64,000 bases of DNA from the NCBI GenBank assembly GCA_040371205.1, contig AP031382.1, positions 1,051,562 to 1,115,561 of the forward strand, read 5' to 3'. The first letter of the stretch is position 1, and every line of letters starts with the position of its first letter. The notes below the pieces were generated by a model, which saw only the letters and a list, made by a program, of their open reading frames with translations, had not been told where the DNA came from and searched no databases. This stretch comes from Rhodanobacter sp. GTDB taxonomy: Bacteria > Pseudomonadota > Gammaproteobacteria > Xanthomonadales > Rhodanobacteraceae. The position numbers and the translations under genes were made by a program. Shown here one piece after another: positions 17,256-26,559 of the stretch.

Positions 17256-18569
17256 ATGTTCGCCTATTACTTCCAACTCGGCCTGCGCAGCCTGCGCCGC
17301 AACCCGGCGCTCACCGCGCTGATGGTGATGGCGATCGGCTTCGGCGTGGCCGCGTCGATGACCACCTACTCCGTGTTCCGCGCGGTGTCGGGCAATCCCA
17401 TTCCGGACAAGGCGGCACAGCTGTTCACCCCGCAGGTGGACGCCTGGGGGCCGCAGCAAAATCTCAAGGGCGGCGAGCCGGCCGAAGCGCTGGGCTACAT
17501 CGACGCGATGGCGCTGATGCGCGCGCACCAGGCGAAGCGGCAGACATTGCTGTACCCGGTACAGCTTTCGGTCATACCGGGCGGTGATCGCGATATGCCC
17601 TTGAACGCCACCGGCTACGCCGTCACCAGCGATTTCTTCAGCATGTTCGAGGTGCCGTTCCGCTATGGCAGCGGCTGGAGCACGCAGGATGACGACGCGC
17701 GTGCCGCCGATGTCGTCATCAGCGACGTGCTCGACCAGAAGCTGTTCGGTGGCGCCGACAGCGTGGGCCGCACGCTCAACCTTGGCGGGCACGACTACCG
17801 CATCGTGGGCGTCGCCAGCCACTGGAATCCGCGCCCGCGTTTCTACGACCTGTTCAGCACCAGCGGCTTTGCCGACGAACCGGACGTCTACATGGTGCTC
17901 AACCGGGCGCTGGATCTGCAGATGCGCACCGGCGGCCGCAACAGTTGCCGCGGCTCGCTCGACTTCACCACCTGGCAGGAGTACCTGCAGAGCAATTGTG
18001 TGTGGATCACGCCATGGGTGGAGCTGGACAGCCCGGCCGATGTCGCCGGCTACCGGCGCTTCCTCACCAACTATGCCGCCGAGCAGCAGCATGCGGGTCG
18101 CTTCAACTGGTCGCCGAACGTGCGCCTGCGCGACGTGGTGCAGTGGATGGACTACGAGCAGGTGGTGCCGCCGGAGAGTCGCATATCGCTGGCGGTGGCG
18201 CTGGGTTTCTTCCTGATCTGTCTGGTCAACACCATCGGCCTGCTGCTGGCCAAGTTCATGCGCCGCGCCGGCGAGATCGGCGTGCGCCGCGCACTGGGCG
18301 CCACGCGCGGGGAGATCTATGCGCAATACCTGATCGAGGCCGGCACGGTGGGCCTGGCCGGCGGCGCGCTGGGTCTGCTGCTTACCGCGGCGGGGGTGGG
18401 CGGCGTGGGCGTGCTGTTCCGGCCCGAGATCGCGAGGCTGGCGAAGCTCGATCCGTCGCTGGTGGCGCTCACGTTCGCCGTGGCCATCGTCGCCACGGTG
18501 CTCGCGGCGTTCTATCCGGCATGGCGCGCGGCGCACGTGCAGCCGGCCTGGCAACTGAAGTCGAGCTGA
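17256..18569 (+). CDS. MacB/FtsX-type ABC permease A1
   Basis: 437 residues with MacB topology: one N-terminal helix (about 15-40), a large periplasmic MacB_PCD-like domain (about 45-305), then three helices of the FtsX domain. The cytoplasmic coupling segment is RRAGEIGVRRALGATRGEI, as in MacB. Like all A genes it begins with Met-Phe-x-Tyr-Tyr and has the DFFSMFEVPFRYGSGW motif. The periplasmic Cys pair C231/C248 precedes a conserved VxWxxxWVELD segment. It is most like A3 (shared AVSGxPIP, LFxPQxD, DAWG/DIWG). B1 follows after 10 bases, so A1/B1 probably form a heterodimer. Confidence 0.9.
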   Translation: MFAYYFQLGLRSLRRNPALTALMVMAIGFGVAASMTTYSVFRAVSGNPIPDKAAQLFTPQVDAWGPQQNLKGGEPAEALGYIDAMALMRAHQAKRQTLLYPVQLSVIPGGDRDMPLNATGYAVTSDFFSMFEVPFRYGSGWSTQDDDARAADVVISDVLDQKLFGGADSVGRTLNLGGHDYRIVGVASHWNPRPRFYDLFSTSGFADEPDVYMVLNRALDLQMRTGGRNSCRGSLDFTTWQEYLQSNCVWITPWVELDSPADVAGYRRFLTNYAAEQQHAGRFNWSPNVRLRDVVQWMDYEQVVPPESRISLAVALGFFLICLVNTIGLLLAKFMRRAGEIGVRRALGATRGEIYAQYLIEAGTVGLAGGALGLLLTAAGVGGVGVLFRPEIARLAKLDPSLVALTFAVAIVATVLAAFYPAWRAAHVQPAWQLKSS

Positions 18570-18579
18570 GGAATACGCC

Positions 18580-19821
18580 ATGAATATCCAGATCAGGCCC
18601 ATCCTCGTCGCCTTGCGCCGGCACAAGGCGGGCACCTTGCTGATCGCGCTGCAGATCGCGTTGACCCTGGCCATCGTGTGCAATGCGCTGTTCATCATCC
18701 ACCAGCGGCTGGCCAACCTATCCGAGGCCAGTGGCGTTGACGAAGCGGACGTGTTCGTCGTCGCCAACTATTGGGCCGACGTGAACCGGTCGACGGAGCA
18801 GGTCGATGCGCAAGTTCGCGCCGATCTGGCCGCGCTGCGGCAACTGCCCGCCGTACTCGATGCCACGCCTGCCAGCGGCTACCCGCTGCGGGGCGGCGGC
18901 TGGGACAACTTCGTCACCAAGACCCCCGACCAGGTCAAGCCGACCACGGACGCGGCGGTGTACACCGGCGACGAGCATTTCATCGACACGCTGGGCCTGA
19001 AACTCGTCGCGGGGCGCAACTTCCGTCCCGACGAGGTGATGGTGATGGGCACCCAGCAGGCGATCACCCCGCCGACGGCGATCGTGAGCAAGGCGCTGGC
19101 CGAGCGCCTGTTCCCCGGCGGCGACGCGCTGGGCAAGAGCTTCTACGCGATGGGCACCACGCCGAGCACCATCATCGGCATCGTCGATCCGCTGCATCGG
19201 CAAGGTGTCGATTCGTCGAGCAACAGCTACGCCGGGCAGGCACTGATCTGGCCGTTGCGGGCGGACGATTCGAAAGGCATCTATTACATCGTGCGCGCCA
19301 AGCCCGGTCAGCTCGCCGCGGCGATGCGCGAGGCGCCCAAGGCGCTGTTCGCGCAAAGCCGGATGCGCATCATCGACCCGAAGGACGGTGTCCAGGACTA
19401 CGCCACCATCCGCCACAAGGTGTTCGACAGCGACCGCGGCATGGCGATCCTGATGGGCATCATCTGCGCGGTGCTGCTGGCGATCACCGCCGCAGGCATC
19501 GTCGGCCTCACCAGTTTCTGGGTGGGCCAGCGGCGCAGGCAGATCGGCGTGCGCCGCGCGCTGGGCGCGCGGCAGCGCGACATCCTCGCGTACTTCCTCA
19601 CCGAGAATTTCCTCATCAGCGTTGCCGGCGTGGCGCTGGGCACCGTGCTGGCCATCGTCTTCAACCTGTGGACGATGACCCGCTTCGCGATGGCCCCGAT
19701 GTCGATGGCCTATGTGGGCGTGGGTGTGCTGGTGCTGCTGTTGCTGGGGCAGGGCGCCGTGCTGGCGCCGGCGCTGCGCGCCTCGCGCGTGCCGCCGGTG
19801 GAAGCGACGCGCGGCAGCTGA
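18580..19821 (+). CDS. MacB/FtsX-type ABC permease B1
   Basis: 413 residues. B-type partner of A1: short Met-start followed by IRPILVALRRHK, one helix containing the B-family IVCNA motif, a periplasmic domain, and a three-helix FtsX domain with the coupling segment QRRRQIGVRRALGARQRDI. The C-terminus reads VPPVEATRGS, whereas most B proteins end VPPVVATR. The periplasmic domain has no Cys. It is closest to B3 (RRHKAG, LIALQIALTLAIVCNA), paralleling the A1-A3 similarity. Ribosome site GAGGA precedes the ATG. Confidence 0.9.
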   Translation: MNIQIRPILVALRRHKAGTLLIALQIALTLAIVCNALFIIHQRLANLSEASGVDEADVFVVANYWADVNRSTEQVDAQVRADLAALRQLPAVLDATPASGYPLRGGGWDNFVTKTPDQVKPTTDAAVYTGDEHFIDTLGLKLVAGRNFRPDEVMVMGTQQAITPPTAIVSKALAERLFPGGDALGKSFYAMGTTPSTIIGIVDPLHRQGVDSSSNSYAGQALIWPLRADDSKGIYYIVRAKPGQLAAAMREAPKALFAQSRMRIIDPKDGVQDYATIRHKVFDSDRGMAILMGIICAVLLAITAAGIVGLTSFWVGQRRRQIGVRRALGARQRDILAYFLTENFLISVAGVALGTVLAIVFNLWTMTRFAMAPMSMAYVGVGVLVLLLLGQGAVLAPALRASRVPPVEATRGS

Positions 19822-19867
19822 CTTTTCATCCCGCGGCGTGCGGGCGACGCATGGAGGAAGACTGGAC

Positions 19868-21175
19868 ATGTTCCGTTACTACATCGACCTCGCCTTGCGC
19901 AGCCTCGGGCGCAACAAGGTGCTTACGGCGCTGATGGTGCTGGCCATTGCGCTGGGCATCGGTGCGTCGATGACCACGCTCACCGTGCTGCACGTGCTGT
20001 CGGGCGATCCGCTGCCGGGGCGCAGCGGCACGCTGTACTACCCGCAGATCGACCCGCGCGACAGCCAGGGCTACCTGCCCGGCAAGACGCCGCCGATGGA
20101 CCAGGTGACCTGGACCGACGGCATGAACCTGCTGCGTGCGAAGCGCGCGGACCGGCAGGCGCTGATGACCGGCGGCGACGTGGCGGTGCAACCTGGCGAG
20201 AGCACGCTCGACCCGTTCTACGAGGATGCGCGCTTCACCACCGCCGGGTTCTTCCCGATGTTCGGCGTGCCGTTCGCATACGGCCACGCCTGGGGCGGGG
20301 CGGAGGACGAGGCGCATGCGCGCGTGGCGGTAATCAGTAGCACGCTCAACGACAAATTGTTCGGCGGCAAGGACAGCACCGGGCAGACGCTGCGCCTGTC
20401 CGGCACCGACTTCCGCATCGTCGGCGTGATCGGCGACTGGAACCCCAATCCGCATTTCTACGACCTCGACCGCGCGAGCTACAACGAGGACGAAGGCGTG
20501 TACGTGCCGCTGTCCACCTCGCAGGACGTGGGCATGAACCACGACGGCAACGTCGAGTGCTGGGGCAACGGCGGCAACGGCATCAATCCCATCCACGATT
20601 CGCCCTGCACATGGCTACAGTTCTGGGTGCAACTGGACAGCCCGGCCAAGGCGACGGCGTACAGGCAGTTCCTCGTCAACTACTCGGAGCAGCAGAAGGC
20701 GCTTGGGCGTTTCCAGCGGCCGCCGAACGTGCAGTTGCGCAACGTGATGCAGTGGCTGGACTACAACCAGGTAGTGCCCGACGACGTGCGCCTGCAGAAC
20801 GGATTGGCGTTCGGTTTCCTGCTGGTGTGCCTGGTCAACACGGTGGGCCTGATGCTGGCGAAGTTCCTGCGCCGCGCGGGCGAGCTGGGCGTGCGCCGCG
20901 CACTGGGCGCGTCGAAGCGCGCGCTGTTCGCGCAGTTGCTGGTCGAGGCCGGCGTGGTCGGCATGGTCGGCGGCGTCGGCGGCTTGCTGCTGGCTTTCGC
21001 CGGCCTGTGGTTGGTGCGGCAGCAGCCGGCCAGCTATGCCGCGCTGGCGCATCTCGATCCGGCGATGCTGCTGGCCACCTTCCTGCTGGCCCTGGGCGCG
21101 AGCCTGTTGGCCGGCCTGTTGCCCGCGTGGCGCGCCTGCCAGATCGCGCCAGCGCTGCAGCTCAAGAGCCAATGA
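19868..21175 (+). CDS. MacB/FtsX-type ABC permease A2
   Basis: 435 residues with A-type layout. It starts MFRYYIDLALRSLGRNKVL, then TTLTVLHVLSGDPLPGRSGTLYYPQID. The periplasmic Cys pair is C231/C247 (ECWG to SPCTW). Coupling segment: RRAGELGVRRALGASKRAL. The ATG at 19868 was chosen over an upstream in-frame GTG/ATG inside B1, because every A protein begins with this Met-Phe-x-Tyr-Tyr sequence and GGAGGA precedes it. B2 follows after 11 bases. N-terminal wording places it with A5, A7 and A8. Confidence 0.9.
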   Translation: MFRYYIDLALRSLGRNKVLTALMVLAIALGIGASMTTLTVLHVLSGDPLPGRSGTLYYPQIDPRDSQGYLPGKTPPMDQVTWTDGMNLLRAKRADRQALMTGGDVAVQPGESTLDPFYEDARFTTAGFFPMFGVPFAYGHAWGGAEDEAHARVAVISSTLNDKLFGGKDSTGQTLRLSGTDFRIVGVIGDWNPNPHFYDLDRASYNEDEGVYVPLSTSQDVGMNHDGNVECWGNGGNGINPIHDSPCTWLQFWVQLDSPAKATAYRQFLVNYSEQQKALGRFQRPPNVQLRNVMQWLDYNQVVPDDVRLQNGLAFGFLLVCLVNTVGLMLAKFLRRAGELGVRRALGASKRALFAQLLVEAGVVGMVGGVGGLLLAFAGLWLVRQQPASYAALAHLDPAMLLATFLLALGASLLAGLLPAWRACQIAPALQLKSQ

Positions 21176-21186
21176 GGAGCGGCACC

Positions 21187-22422
21187 ATGGAACTGCGACC
21201 GATCCTCTCCACGCTGCGCCGGCACAAGGTCACCTCGTGGCTGCTGGTGCTGGAGATCGCGCTCACCTGCGCGATCGTCTGCAACGCCGTGTTCATGATC
21301 GGCCAGCGGCTGCATCGCATGAACCTGCCCAGCGGCGTCGCCGAACACCAACTGCTGCAGATCCAGCTGGGCGGTATCGGCCCGAAATCCGACGCCGATG
21401 CGCAGACGGAAACCGATCTGGCCGCACTGCGGCAGATTCCTGGCGTGCGTCAGGCGACGATGACCAACCAGTTGCCCTTCAGTTTCGGCAGCGACTCCAA
21501 CGGTACCCTCATGCTGGACCCGCACCAGCAGCAGGGAACCGCGCAGGTTGCGCAGTACATGGGCGGCGTGGGCTTGCTGGCGACGCTGGGCACGCGACTG
21601 ATCGCCGGGCGCGACTTCGAACCCGGCGAATACGTCGATTTCGATGCGGCGGTGCAGGCGCTGCACGACGACAATACGCGCGGCCTGCCGCAAGACCTCA
21701 TCATCACCCGCGGACTGGCCGAGCGCCTGTGGCCCGGGGAGAGTGCGCTGGGCAAGACGGTGTATTTCGGCAAGGCCCTGCCGTTTCGCGTCATCGGCGT
21801 GGTCGCCAACCTGGCGCGGCCGAAGAATCATTGGGATGGCGTGGAGTACAGCACGCTCTGGCCGATCCGCATGACGTCGGCGGAGGGGGCGAGCTACATC
21901 CTGCGCACCGCGCCGCAGGATCGCCAGGCGGTACTCAAGGCCGCCGTGGCCAAGCTCAAGCAGCTCGACCCCAACCGCGTGGTGCTGGTGAAGCGCACCT
22001 ACGACGAGGCACGCCATGAGTATTTCGCCAACGACCGCGCGATGGCCGGCATCCTGGTCGGCGTGATCGCGGCCCTGCTGATCGTGACCGCGCTAGGCAT
22101 CGTCGGCCTGGCCAGTTTCTGGGTGGGGCAGCGCCGGCGCACCATCGGCGTGCGCCGCGCGCTGGGCGCCACGCGCGGCGACATCCTGCGCTACTTCCTC
22201 ACCGAGAACTTCTTGCTGGCCGGCTTCGGCATCGCGCTGGGCATGGTGCTGGCCTACGGCATGAACCTGTTCCTGATGGTGCATTACGAATTGCCGCGCT
22301 TGCCCGGCATCTATTTTCCGGTGGGCGCCGCGGTGCTGTGGATCATCGGCCAGTGCGCCGTGCTCGGCCCCGCGTTGCGCGCCGCGAACGTGCCGCCGGT
22401 GGTGGCGACCAGAAGCGTCTGA
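21187..22422 (+). CDS. MacB/FtsX-type ABC permease B2
   Basis: 411 residues with B-type layout. It starts MELRPILSTLRRHK, with TM1 motif AIVCNAVFMIGQR. The periplasmic domain begins with SGVAEHQLLQIQLGG and contains the ALRQIPGVRQ motif seen in most B proteins. The FtsX domain has SFWVGQRRRTIGVRRALGATR and the protein ends VPPVVATRSV. No periplasmic Cys. It is the partner of A2 and is followed by an 87-base gap with two hairpins. Confidence 0.9.
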   Translation: MELRPILSTLRRHKVTSWLLVLEIALTCAIVCNAVFMIGQRLHRMNLPSGVAEHQLLQIQLGGIGPKSDADAQTETDLAALRQIPGVRQATMTNQLPFSFGSDSNGTLMLDPHQQQGTAQVAQYMGGVGLLATLGTRLIAGRDFEPGEYVDFDAAVQALHDDNTRGLPQDLIITRGLAERLWPGESALGKTVYFGKALPFRVIGVVANLARPKNHWDGVEYSTLWPIRMTSAEGASYILRTAPQDRQAVLKAAVAKLKQLDPNRVVLVKRTYDEARHEYFANDRAMAGILVGVIAALLIVTALGIVGLASFWVGQRRRTIGVRRALGATRGDILRYFLTENFLLAGFGIALGMVLAYGMNLFLMVHYELPRLPGIYFPVGAAVLWIIGQCAVLGPALRAANVPPVVATRSV

Positions 22423-22462
22423 AAGTTTTCCCCTTCCCGCGCTAGCGGAAGAAGGGAATGGC

Positions 22463-22481
22463 GGTTGGCCTCTCCCGCAGG
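22463..22481 (+). repeat. CCTCTCCC/GGGAGGGG hairpin before permease A3
   Basis: CCTCTCCC-gca-GGGAGGGG is a short hairpin like the one before A1, preceded by another stem around 22434-22453 (CTTCCCGC-gcta-GCGGAAG). Together they fill most of the gap between B2 and A3. Confidence 0.5.
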
Positions 22482-22509
22482 GAGGGGAAGATCAACGAAG
22501 GAGTGCGAC

Positions 22510-23835
22510 ATGTTCGGCTACTACCTCGACCTGGCCTTGCGCAGCCTCAAGCGCAGCCCCGGCCTCACCGCGCTGATGGTGCTAGCCATCGGCTTCGGCG
22601 TGGCCGCCTCGATGACCACCTGGTCGGTGTTTCGCGCCGTGTCGGGCGACCCGATTCCGTGGAAGTCGTCCAAGCTGTTCGTGCCGCAGCTCGACATCTG
22701 GGGGCCGGACAGCCGCAAGAAGGGCGGCTACAACGACATCGCCGACGCGTTCGACTACACCGACGCGGTGGCGCTGATGCGCGACCACCGCGGCAAGCTG
22801 CAATCGGCGATGTACCAGGTGTCGCCGTCGGTGGTGCCGGCGGATGCCGCCAAGCATCCGATCAACGTCACCGGGCATGCGGTGTTCAGCGAGTTCTTCC
22901 CGATGGTGGATGCGCCGTTCAAGTACGGCAGCGGCTGGAGCGCGCAGGACGACCAGAACCGTTCGCGCGTGCTGGTGCTGAGCGACAAGCTCAACCAGAA
23001 GCTGTTCGGCGACGTCAACAGCGTGGGCAGGAGCGTCGACATCGAAGGCAAGGACTACCGCGTGGTGGGCGTGGTCGCGCACTGGAATCCGCAGCCGCGC
23101 TACTACGACGTGGTCAACACCGGCGGCTTCGTCGGCGACGGCGCCGAGGACGTGTTCCTGCCGTTCAACACCGCCATCGACGTGGGTATGCCCAACAACG
23201 GCAACACCAACTGCAACGCGATCCCCAAGGAGTCGGGCTTCGTCGGCCTGCAGCATTCCACCTGCGTATGGATTTCCTACATGGTGGAGCTGGACAACGC
23301 CGCGCAAGTGGAGAGCTACCGGAACTACCTCGAAGGCTACATGCGCCAGCAACAGCAGGCGGGCCGCTTCAACTGGCCGCCCAAATACGAGTTGCGCGTG
23401 CTGCCCGACTGGCTGAGCTTCGAGCATGTGGTGCCGGACGACACCAAGGTGTCGCTGCTCGTGGCGCTGGGCCTGTTGATCGTCTGCCTGGTGAATACCG
23501 CGGGCCTGCTGCTGGCGAAGTTCCTGCGCCGCAGCGGCGAGATCGGCGTGCGCCGCGCGCTCGGCGCGCCGCGCAATGCGGTGTACGCGCAGTTCCTCAC
23601 CGAGGCGGGCATGGTCGGCGCGGCGGGCGGCGTGCTCGGCCTGTTGCTCACCGGCGTGGGCGTGGCCTGCGTGGGCTGGGTGCTGCCCAAGGACATCGCC
23701 GCGCTGGCGAAGCTGGACGTCTCGTTGTTGGCCATGACCCTGCTGGTGGCGGTGGTCGCCACCGTGCTGGCCGGCCTGTATCCCACCTGGCGAGCCTCGC
23801 GCGTGCAACCCGCGTGGCAGCTGAAGAGCAATTGA
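22510..23835 (+). CDS. MacB/FtsX-type ABC permease A3
   Basis: 441 residues with A-type layout (MFGYYLDLALRSLKRSPGL). The periplasmic Cys pair is C235/C252 (TNCNA to STCVW). The coupling segment is RRSGEIGVRRALGAPRNAV. It is the closest relative of A1, sharing the GFGVAASMTT start of helix 1 and PIPWKSSKLFVPQLDIWG. An in-frame ATG at 22465 exists, but 22510 has the GAAGGAG ribosome site and the family N-terminus. B3 follows after 10 bases. Confidence 0.9.
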   Translation: MFGYYLDLALRSLKRSPGLTALMVLAIGFGVAASMTTWSVFRAVSGDPIPWKSSKLFVPQLDIWGPDSRKKGGYNDIADAFDYTDAVALMRDHRGKLQSAMYQVSPSVVPADAAKHPINVTGHAVFSEFFPMVDAPFKYGSGWSAQDDQNRSRVLVLSDKLNQKLFGDVNSVGRSVDIEGKDYRVVGVVAHWNPQPRYYDVVNTGGFVGDGAEDVFLPFNTAIDVGMPNNGNTNCNAIPKESGFVGLQHSTCVWISYMVELDNAAQVESYRNYLEGYMRQQQQAGRFNWPPKYELRVLPDWLSFEHVVPDDTKVSLLVALGLLIVCLVNTAGLLLAKFLRRSGEIGVRRALGAPRNAVYAQFLTEAGMVGAAGGVLGLLLTGVGVACVGWVLPKDIAALAKLDVSLLAMTLLVAVVATVLAGLYPTWRASRVQPAWQLKSN

Positions 23836-23845
23836 GGAGCGCGCC

Positions 23846-25099
23846 ATGACCATCCATCCCATGATCTCGGCGCTGCGCAGGCACAAGGCGGGCGTGGTGC
23901 TGATCGCGCTGCAGATCGCGCTGACCCTGGCCATCGTCTGCAACGCGGTGTTCATCATCGGCCAGCGCATCCAGCGCGTGAACCGGCCCACCGGCCTGGA
24001 CGAACAAAACCTGTTCCTCGTCTCCCAGCAGTGGGTGGGCGCGCCAGCCGGCGACGATCCGGCCAGCATCCAGAAGCTGGACGCCTTGCTGCGCGAGGAC
24101 CTCGCCGCGTTGCGCGCCATGCCCGACGTGGCCTCGGTGACGCCGACCAACTCGCTGCCGTTGCTCAATTCGAGCTGGAACGGCTCGGTCTCGCTGCACG
24201 CCGACGCCAACCTGATCGGCGGCAACGCGCGCACCACGTACTACTTCGGCGACGAGAACTTCGTGCGCACGCTGGGCCTGCATCTGGTCGCCGGGCGCGA
24301 CTTCAATGCGGGCGACGTCACCAACAAAGGCTTCCGCGACCCCAGCGAACCCACGGTGGTGATCGTGACCAAGGCGCTGGCCGACAAGCTGTTCCCGAAG
24401 GGCGATGCGGTCGGCAAGGTCGTCTATCTCGACGGCAGCGGCACGCCCAGCACCATCATCGGCGTGGTCGAGCGCCTGCAGGTGCCCGCCACCGGCAGCT
24501 GGGTCAGCGACTTTGCCTGGAACGCGACCATCGCGCCGGTGCGCCTCAACGCCAACTTCGCGCGCTACGCCGTGCGCACCAAACCGGGGCGGCTGCAGGC
24601 CGCGATGAAGGCGGTCACGTCCACGCTGTACAAGGTCGACCCGCTGCGCGTGCTCGACGACGACAGCGTCAAATCGTTTGCCGACATCCGTACCCAGGCC
24701 TACCGCGCCGACGTGGGCATGGCCGCGCTGATGGGCGTGATCTGCCTGATCCTGCTCGGCGTCACCGCCGCCGGCATCGTCGGCTTGACCAGTTTCTGGG
24801 TGGGTCAGCGCCACCGCCAGATCGGCGTGCGCCGCGCGCTGGGCGCACGCAAGGCGGACATCCTGCAGTACTTCCAAATGGAGAACCTGCTGATCGCCGG
24901 CCTCGGCGCGGCGGTGGGGATCGCGCTGGCCGTCGGCCTCAACCTGCTGTTGATGAAGTACTACGAAATGGACCGCATGCCGGTGCTCTACGTGCTGGCC
25001 GGCGTGGTGCTGGTGCTGGCGCTGGGGCAGGGCGCGGTATTCGCGCCCGCCCGCCGCGCCTCCAACGTGCCGCCGGTGGTGGCGACGCGGGCGGCTTGA
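23846..25099 (+). CDS. MacB/FtsX-type ABC permease B3
   Basis: 417 residues with B-type layout (MTIHPMISALRRHKAG, TM1 motif AIVCNAVFIIGQR). The FtsX coupling segment is QRHRQIGVRRALGARKADI and the protein ends VPPVVATRAA. It is closest to B1, matching the A1-A3 relationship, so the pair was probably duplicated as a unit. Ribosome site GAGGAG. It is followed by the longest gap in the array (145 bases), which contains a long stem-loop. Confidence 0.9.
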   Translation: MTIHPMISALRRHKAGVVLIALQIALTLAIVCNAVFIIGQRIQRVNRPTGLDEQNLFLVSQQWVGAPAGDDPASIQKLDALLREDLAALRAMPDVASVTPTNSLPLLNSSWNGSVSLHADANLIGGNARTTYYFGDENFVRTLGLHLVAGRDFNAGDVTNKGFRDPSEPTVVIVTKALADKLFPKGDAVGKVVYLDGSGTPSTIIGVVERLQVPATGSWVSDFAWNATIAPVRLNANFARYAVRTKPGRLQAAMKAVTSTLYKVDPLRVLDDDSVKSFADIRTQAYRADVGMAALMGVICLILLGVTAAGIVGLTSFWVGQRHRQIGVRRALGARKADILQYFQMENLLIAGLGAAVGIALAVGLNLLLMKYYEMDRMPVLYVLAGVVLVLALGQGAVFAPARRASNVPPVVATRAA

Positions 25100-25146
25100 T
25101 CGTTACCCCTGTAGCAAAGGCAGTGTTTGGATTCTTCGCTCCCAAC

Positions 25147-25213
25147 GGAAGGTCCGGGTGGAGGATGGTGTGGCTGGAATGCCGTGGAAAGCCATCCCCA
25201 CTCCGGCCCTTCC
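25147..25213 (+). repeat. Long imperfect stem-loop in the B3-A4 gap
   Basis: The 22-base arm 25147-25168 pairs imperfectly with 25192-25213 (about three mismatches or wobble pairs) around a 23-base loop. There is no T-run. It divides the array between the third and fourth pair, and could be an mRNA-processing or partial termination site. That role is inferred. Confidence 0.5.
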
Positions 25214-25244
25214 GATGGGGGCAAGTGCCATCGGAGATAGATGA

Positions 25245-26552
25245 ATGTTCGGCTATTACCTTGATCTTGCCGTGCGCAGCTTCAGGCGCAACAGGGTGCT
25301 CACGGCGCTGATGGTGCTGGCGTTGGCGCTGGGCATCGGCGCGACGATTACCACGCTGACGATACTGCGGCTGCTTTCGGGCGACCCGTTGCCGCAGAAG
25401 AGCGCGCAACTGTTCTATCCGCAGCTCGATCCGAGTCCCATGGACGGCTACGTCGCCGGGCAGACCAAGCCGCCGGCGATCATGACGTGGCCCGATGCGA
25501 TGAACCTGCTGCGCGCGCATCGCGCGCGCTACCAGGCGGCGATGGCCCCGTTGCAGGCGCGCATCGTGCCGCAACGCGCGAACCAACCGCCGTATTTCGC
25601 CGACGGCGTGATGACCACGGCGGATTTCTTCCCGATGTTCGATGTGCCGTTCCAGTACGGCGGCGGTTGGACGGCGGGCGACGACGACAGCCACGCGGCG
25701 GTGGCCGTCATCAGCGGCGCGTTGAACCAGCGGCTGTTCGGCGGCGAGAACAGCGTCGGCAAGACGCTGCGCATCGAGGACCACGACTTCCGCATCATCG
25801 GGGTGCTCAAGCCCTGGTCGCCGCAACCCATGTTCTACAGCGTGGCGCAGAGCGGTCGCAATTATGGCGACGGCACGTCGATCTTCCTGCCGCTGCAGAC
25901 CGCCCGTGCGAACCTGATGAGCCCGAGCGGCGACATCGAGTGCTACGCCGCCATTACCGACATCCAGCACCTCGAGACGGCGCCATGCGAATGGCTGGCG
26001 GTGTGGGTGCAGCTTGATACGCCGGCCGCAGTGGCCGACTACAAGCGATTCCTCGACGGCTACGTGCACCAGCAGATCGCGCTTGGACGGCTCAAGCGGC
26101 CGGACAATTCGCTGCTGAGCCTGATGGGCGTGTTGCGCGAACAACAGGTGGTGCCGGACGACGTGCGGCTGCAGGTGTACCTCGCCTTCGGTTTTCTGTT
26201 GATCTGCGTGGTCAATACGGTGGGCCTGCTGTTGGCGAAATGCCTGCGCCGCTCGGGTGAGATCGGCGTGCGCCGCGCGCTGGGCGCCACGCGCCGCGCC
26301 GTTTTCGCGCAATTCATGGTCGAGGCGGGCATCGTCGGCATGGCCGGCGGCGTGCTCGGCCTGGTGTTCGCCGAGTTGGGGCTTTGGGCGATCCGCCACC
26401 AGCCCGCGCAGTACGCGAGCCTCGCGCATCTGGACATCGGCATGTTTGCTTTCACCTTCGTCGTCGCACTGACGGCGAGCCTGATCGCCGGTCTTCTTCC
26501 CGCGTGGCGCGCCTGTCTGCTGGCGCCCGCACCCCAACTGAAAGCGTCCTGA
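25245..26552 (+). CDS. MacB/FtsX-type ABC permease A4
   Basis: 435 residues with A-type layout (MFGYYLDLAVRSFRRNRVL). TM1 ends with ATITTLTILRLLSGDPLPQKS and LFYPQLDPSP, nearly the same as A6. The periplasmic Cys pair is C233/C248 (ECYA to APCEW). Coupling segment: RRSGEIGVRRALGATRRAV. The ATG at 25245 has GGAG upstream; an overlapping ATG at 25241 is in another frame. B4 starts 7 bases after its stop. Confidence 0.9.
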   Translation: MFGYYLDLAVRSFRRNRVLTALMVLALALGIGATITTLTILRLLSGDPLPQKSAQLFYPQLDPSPMDGYVAGQTKPPAIMTWPDAMNLLRAHRARYQAAMAPLQARIVPQRANQPPYFADGVMTTADFFPMFDVPFQYGGGWTAGDDDSHAAVAVISGALNQRLFGGENSVGKTLRIEDHDFRIIGVLKPWSPQPMFYSVAQSGRNYGDGTSIFLPLQTARANLMSPSGDIECYAAITDIQHLETAPCEWLAVWVQLDTPAAVADYKRFLDGYVHQQIALGRLKRPDNSLLSLMGVLREQQVVPDDVRLQVYLAFGFLLICVVNTVGLLLAKCLRRSGEIGVRRALGATRRAVFAQFMVEAGIVGMAGGVLGLVFAELGLWAIRHQPAQYASLAHLDIGMFAFTFVVALTASLIAGLLPAWRACLLAPAPQLKAS

Positions 26553-26559
26553 GGTGGCC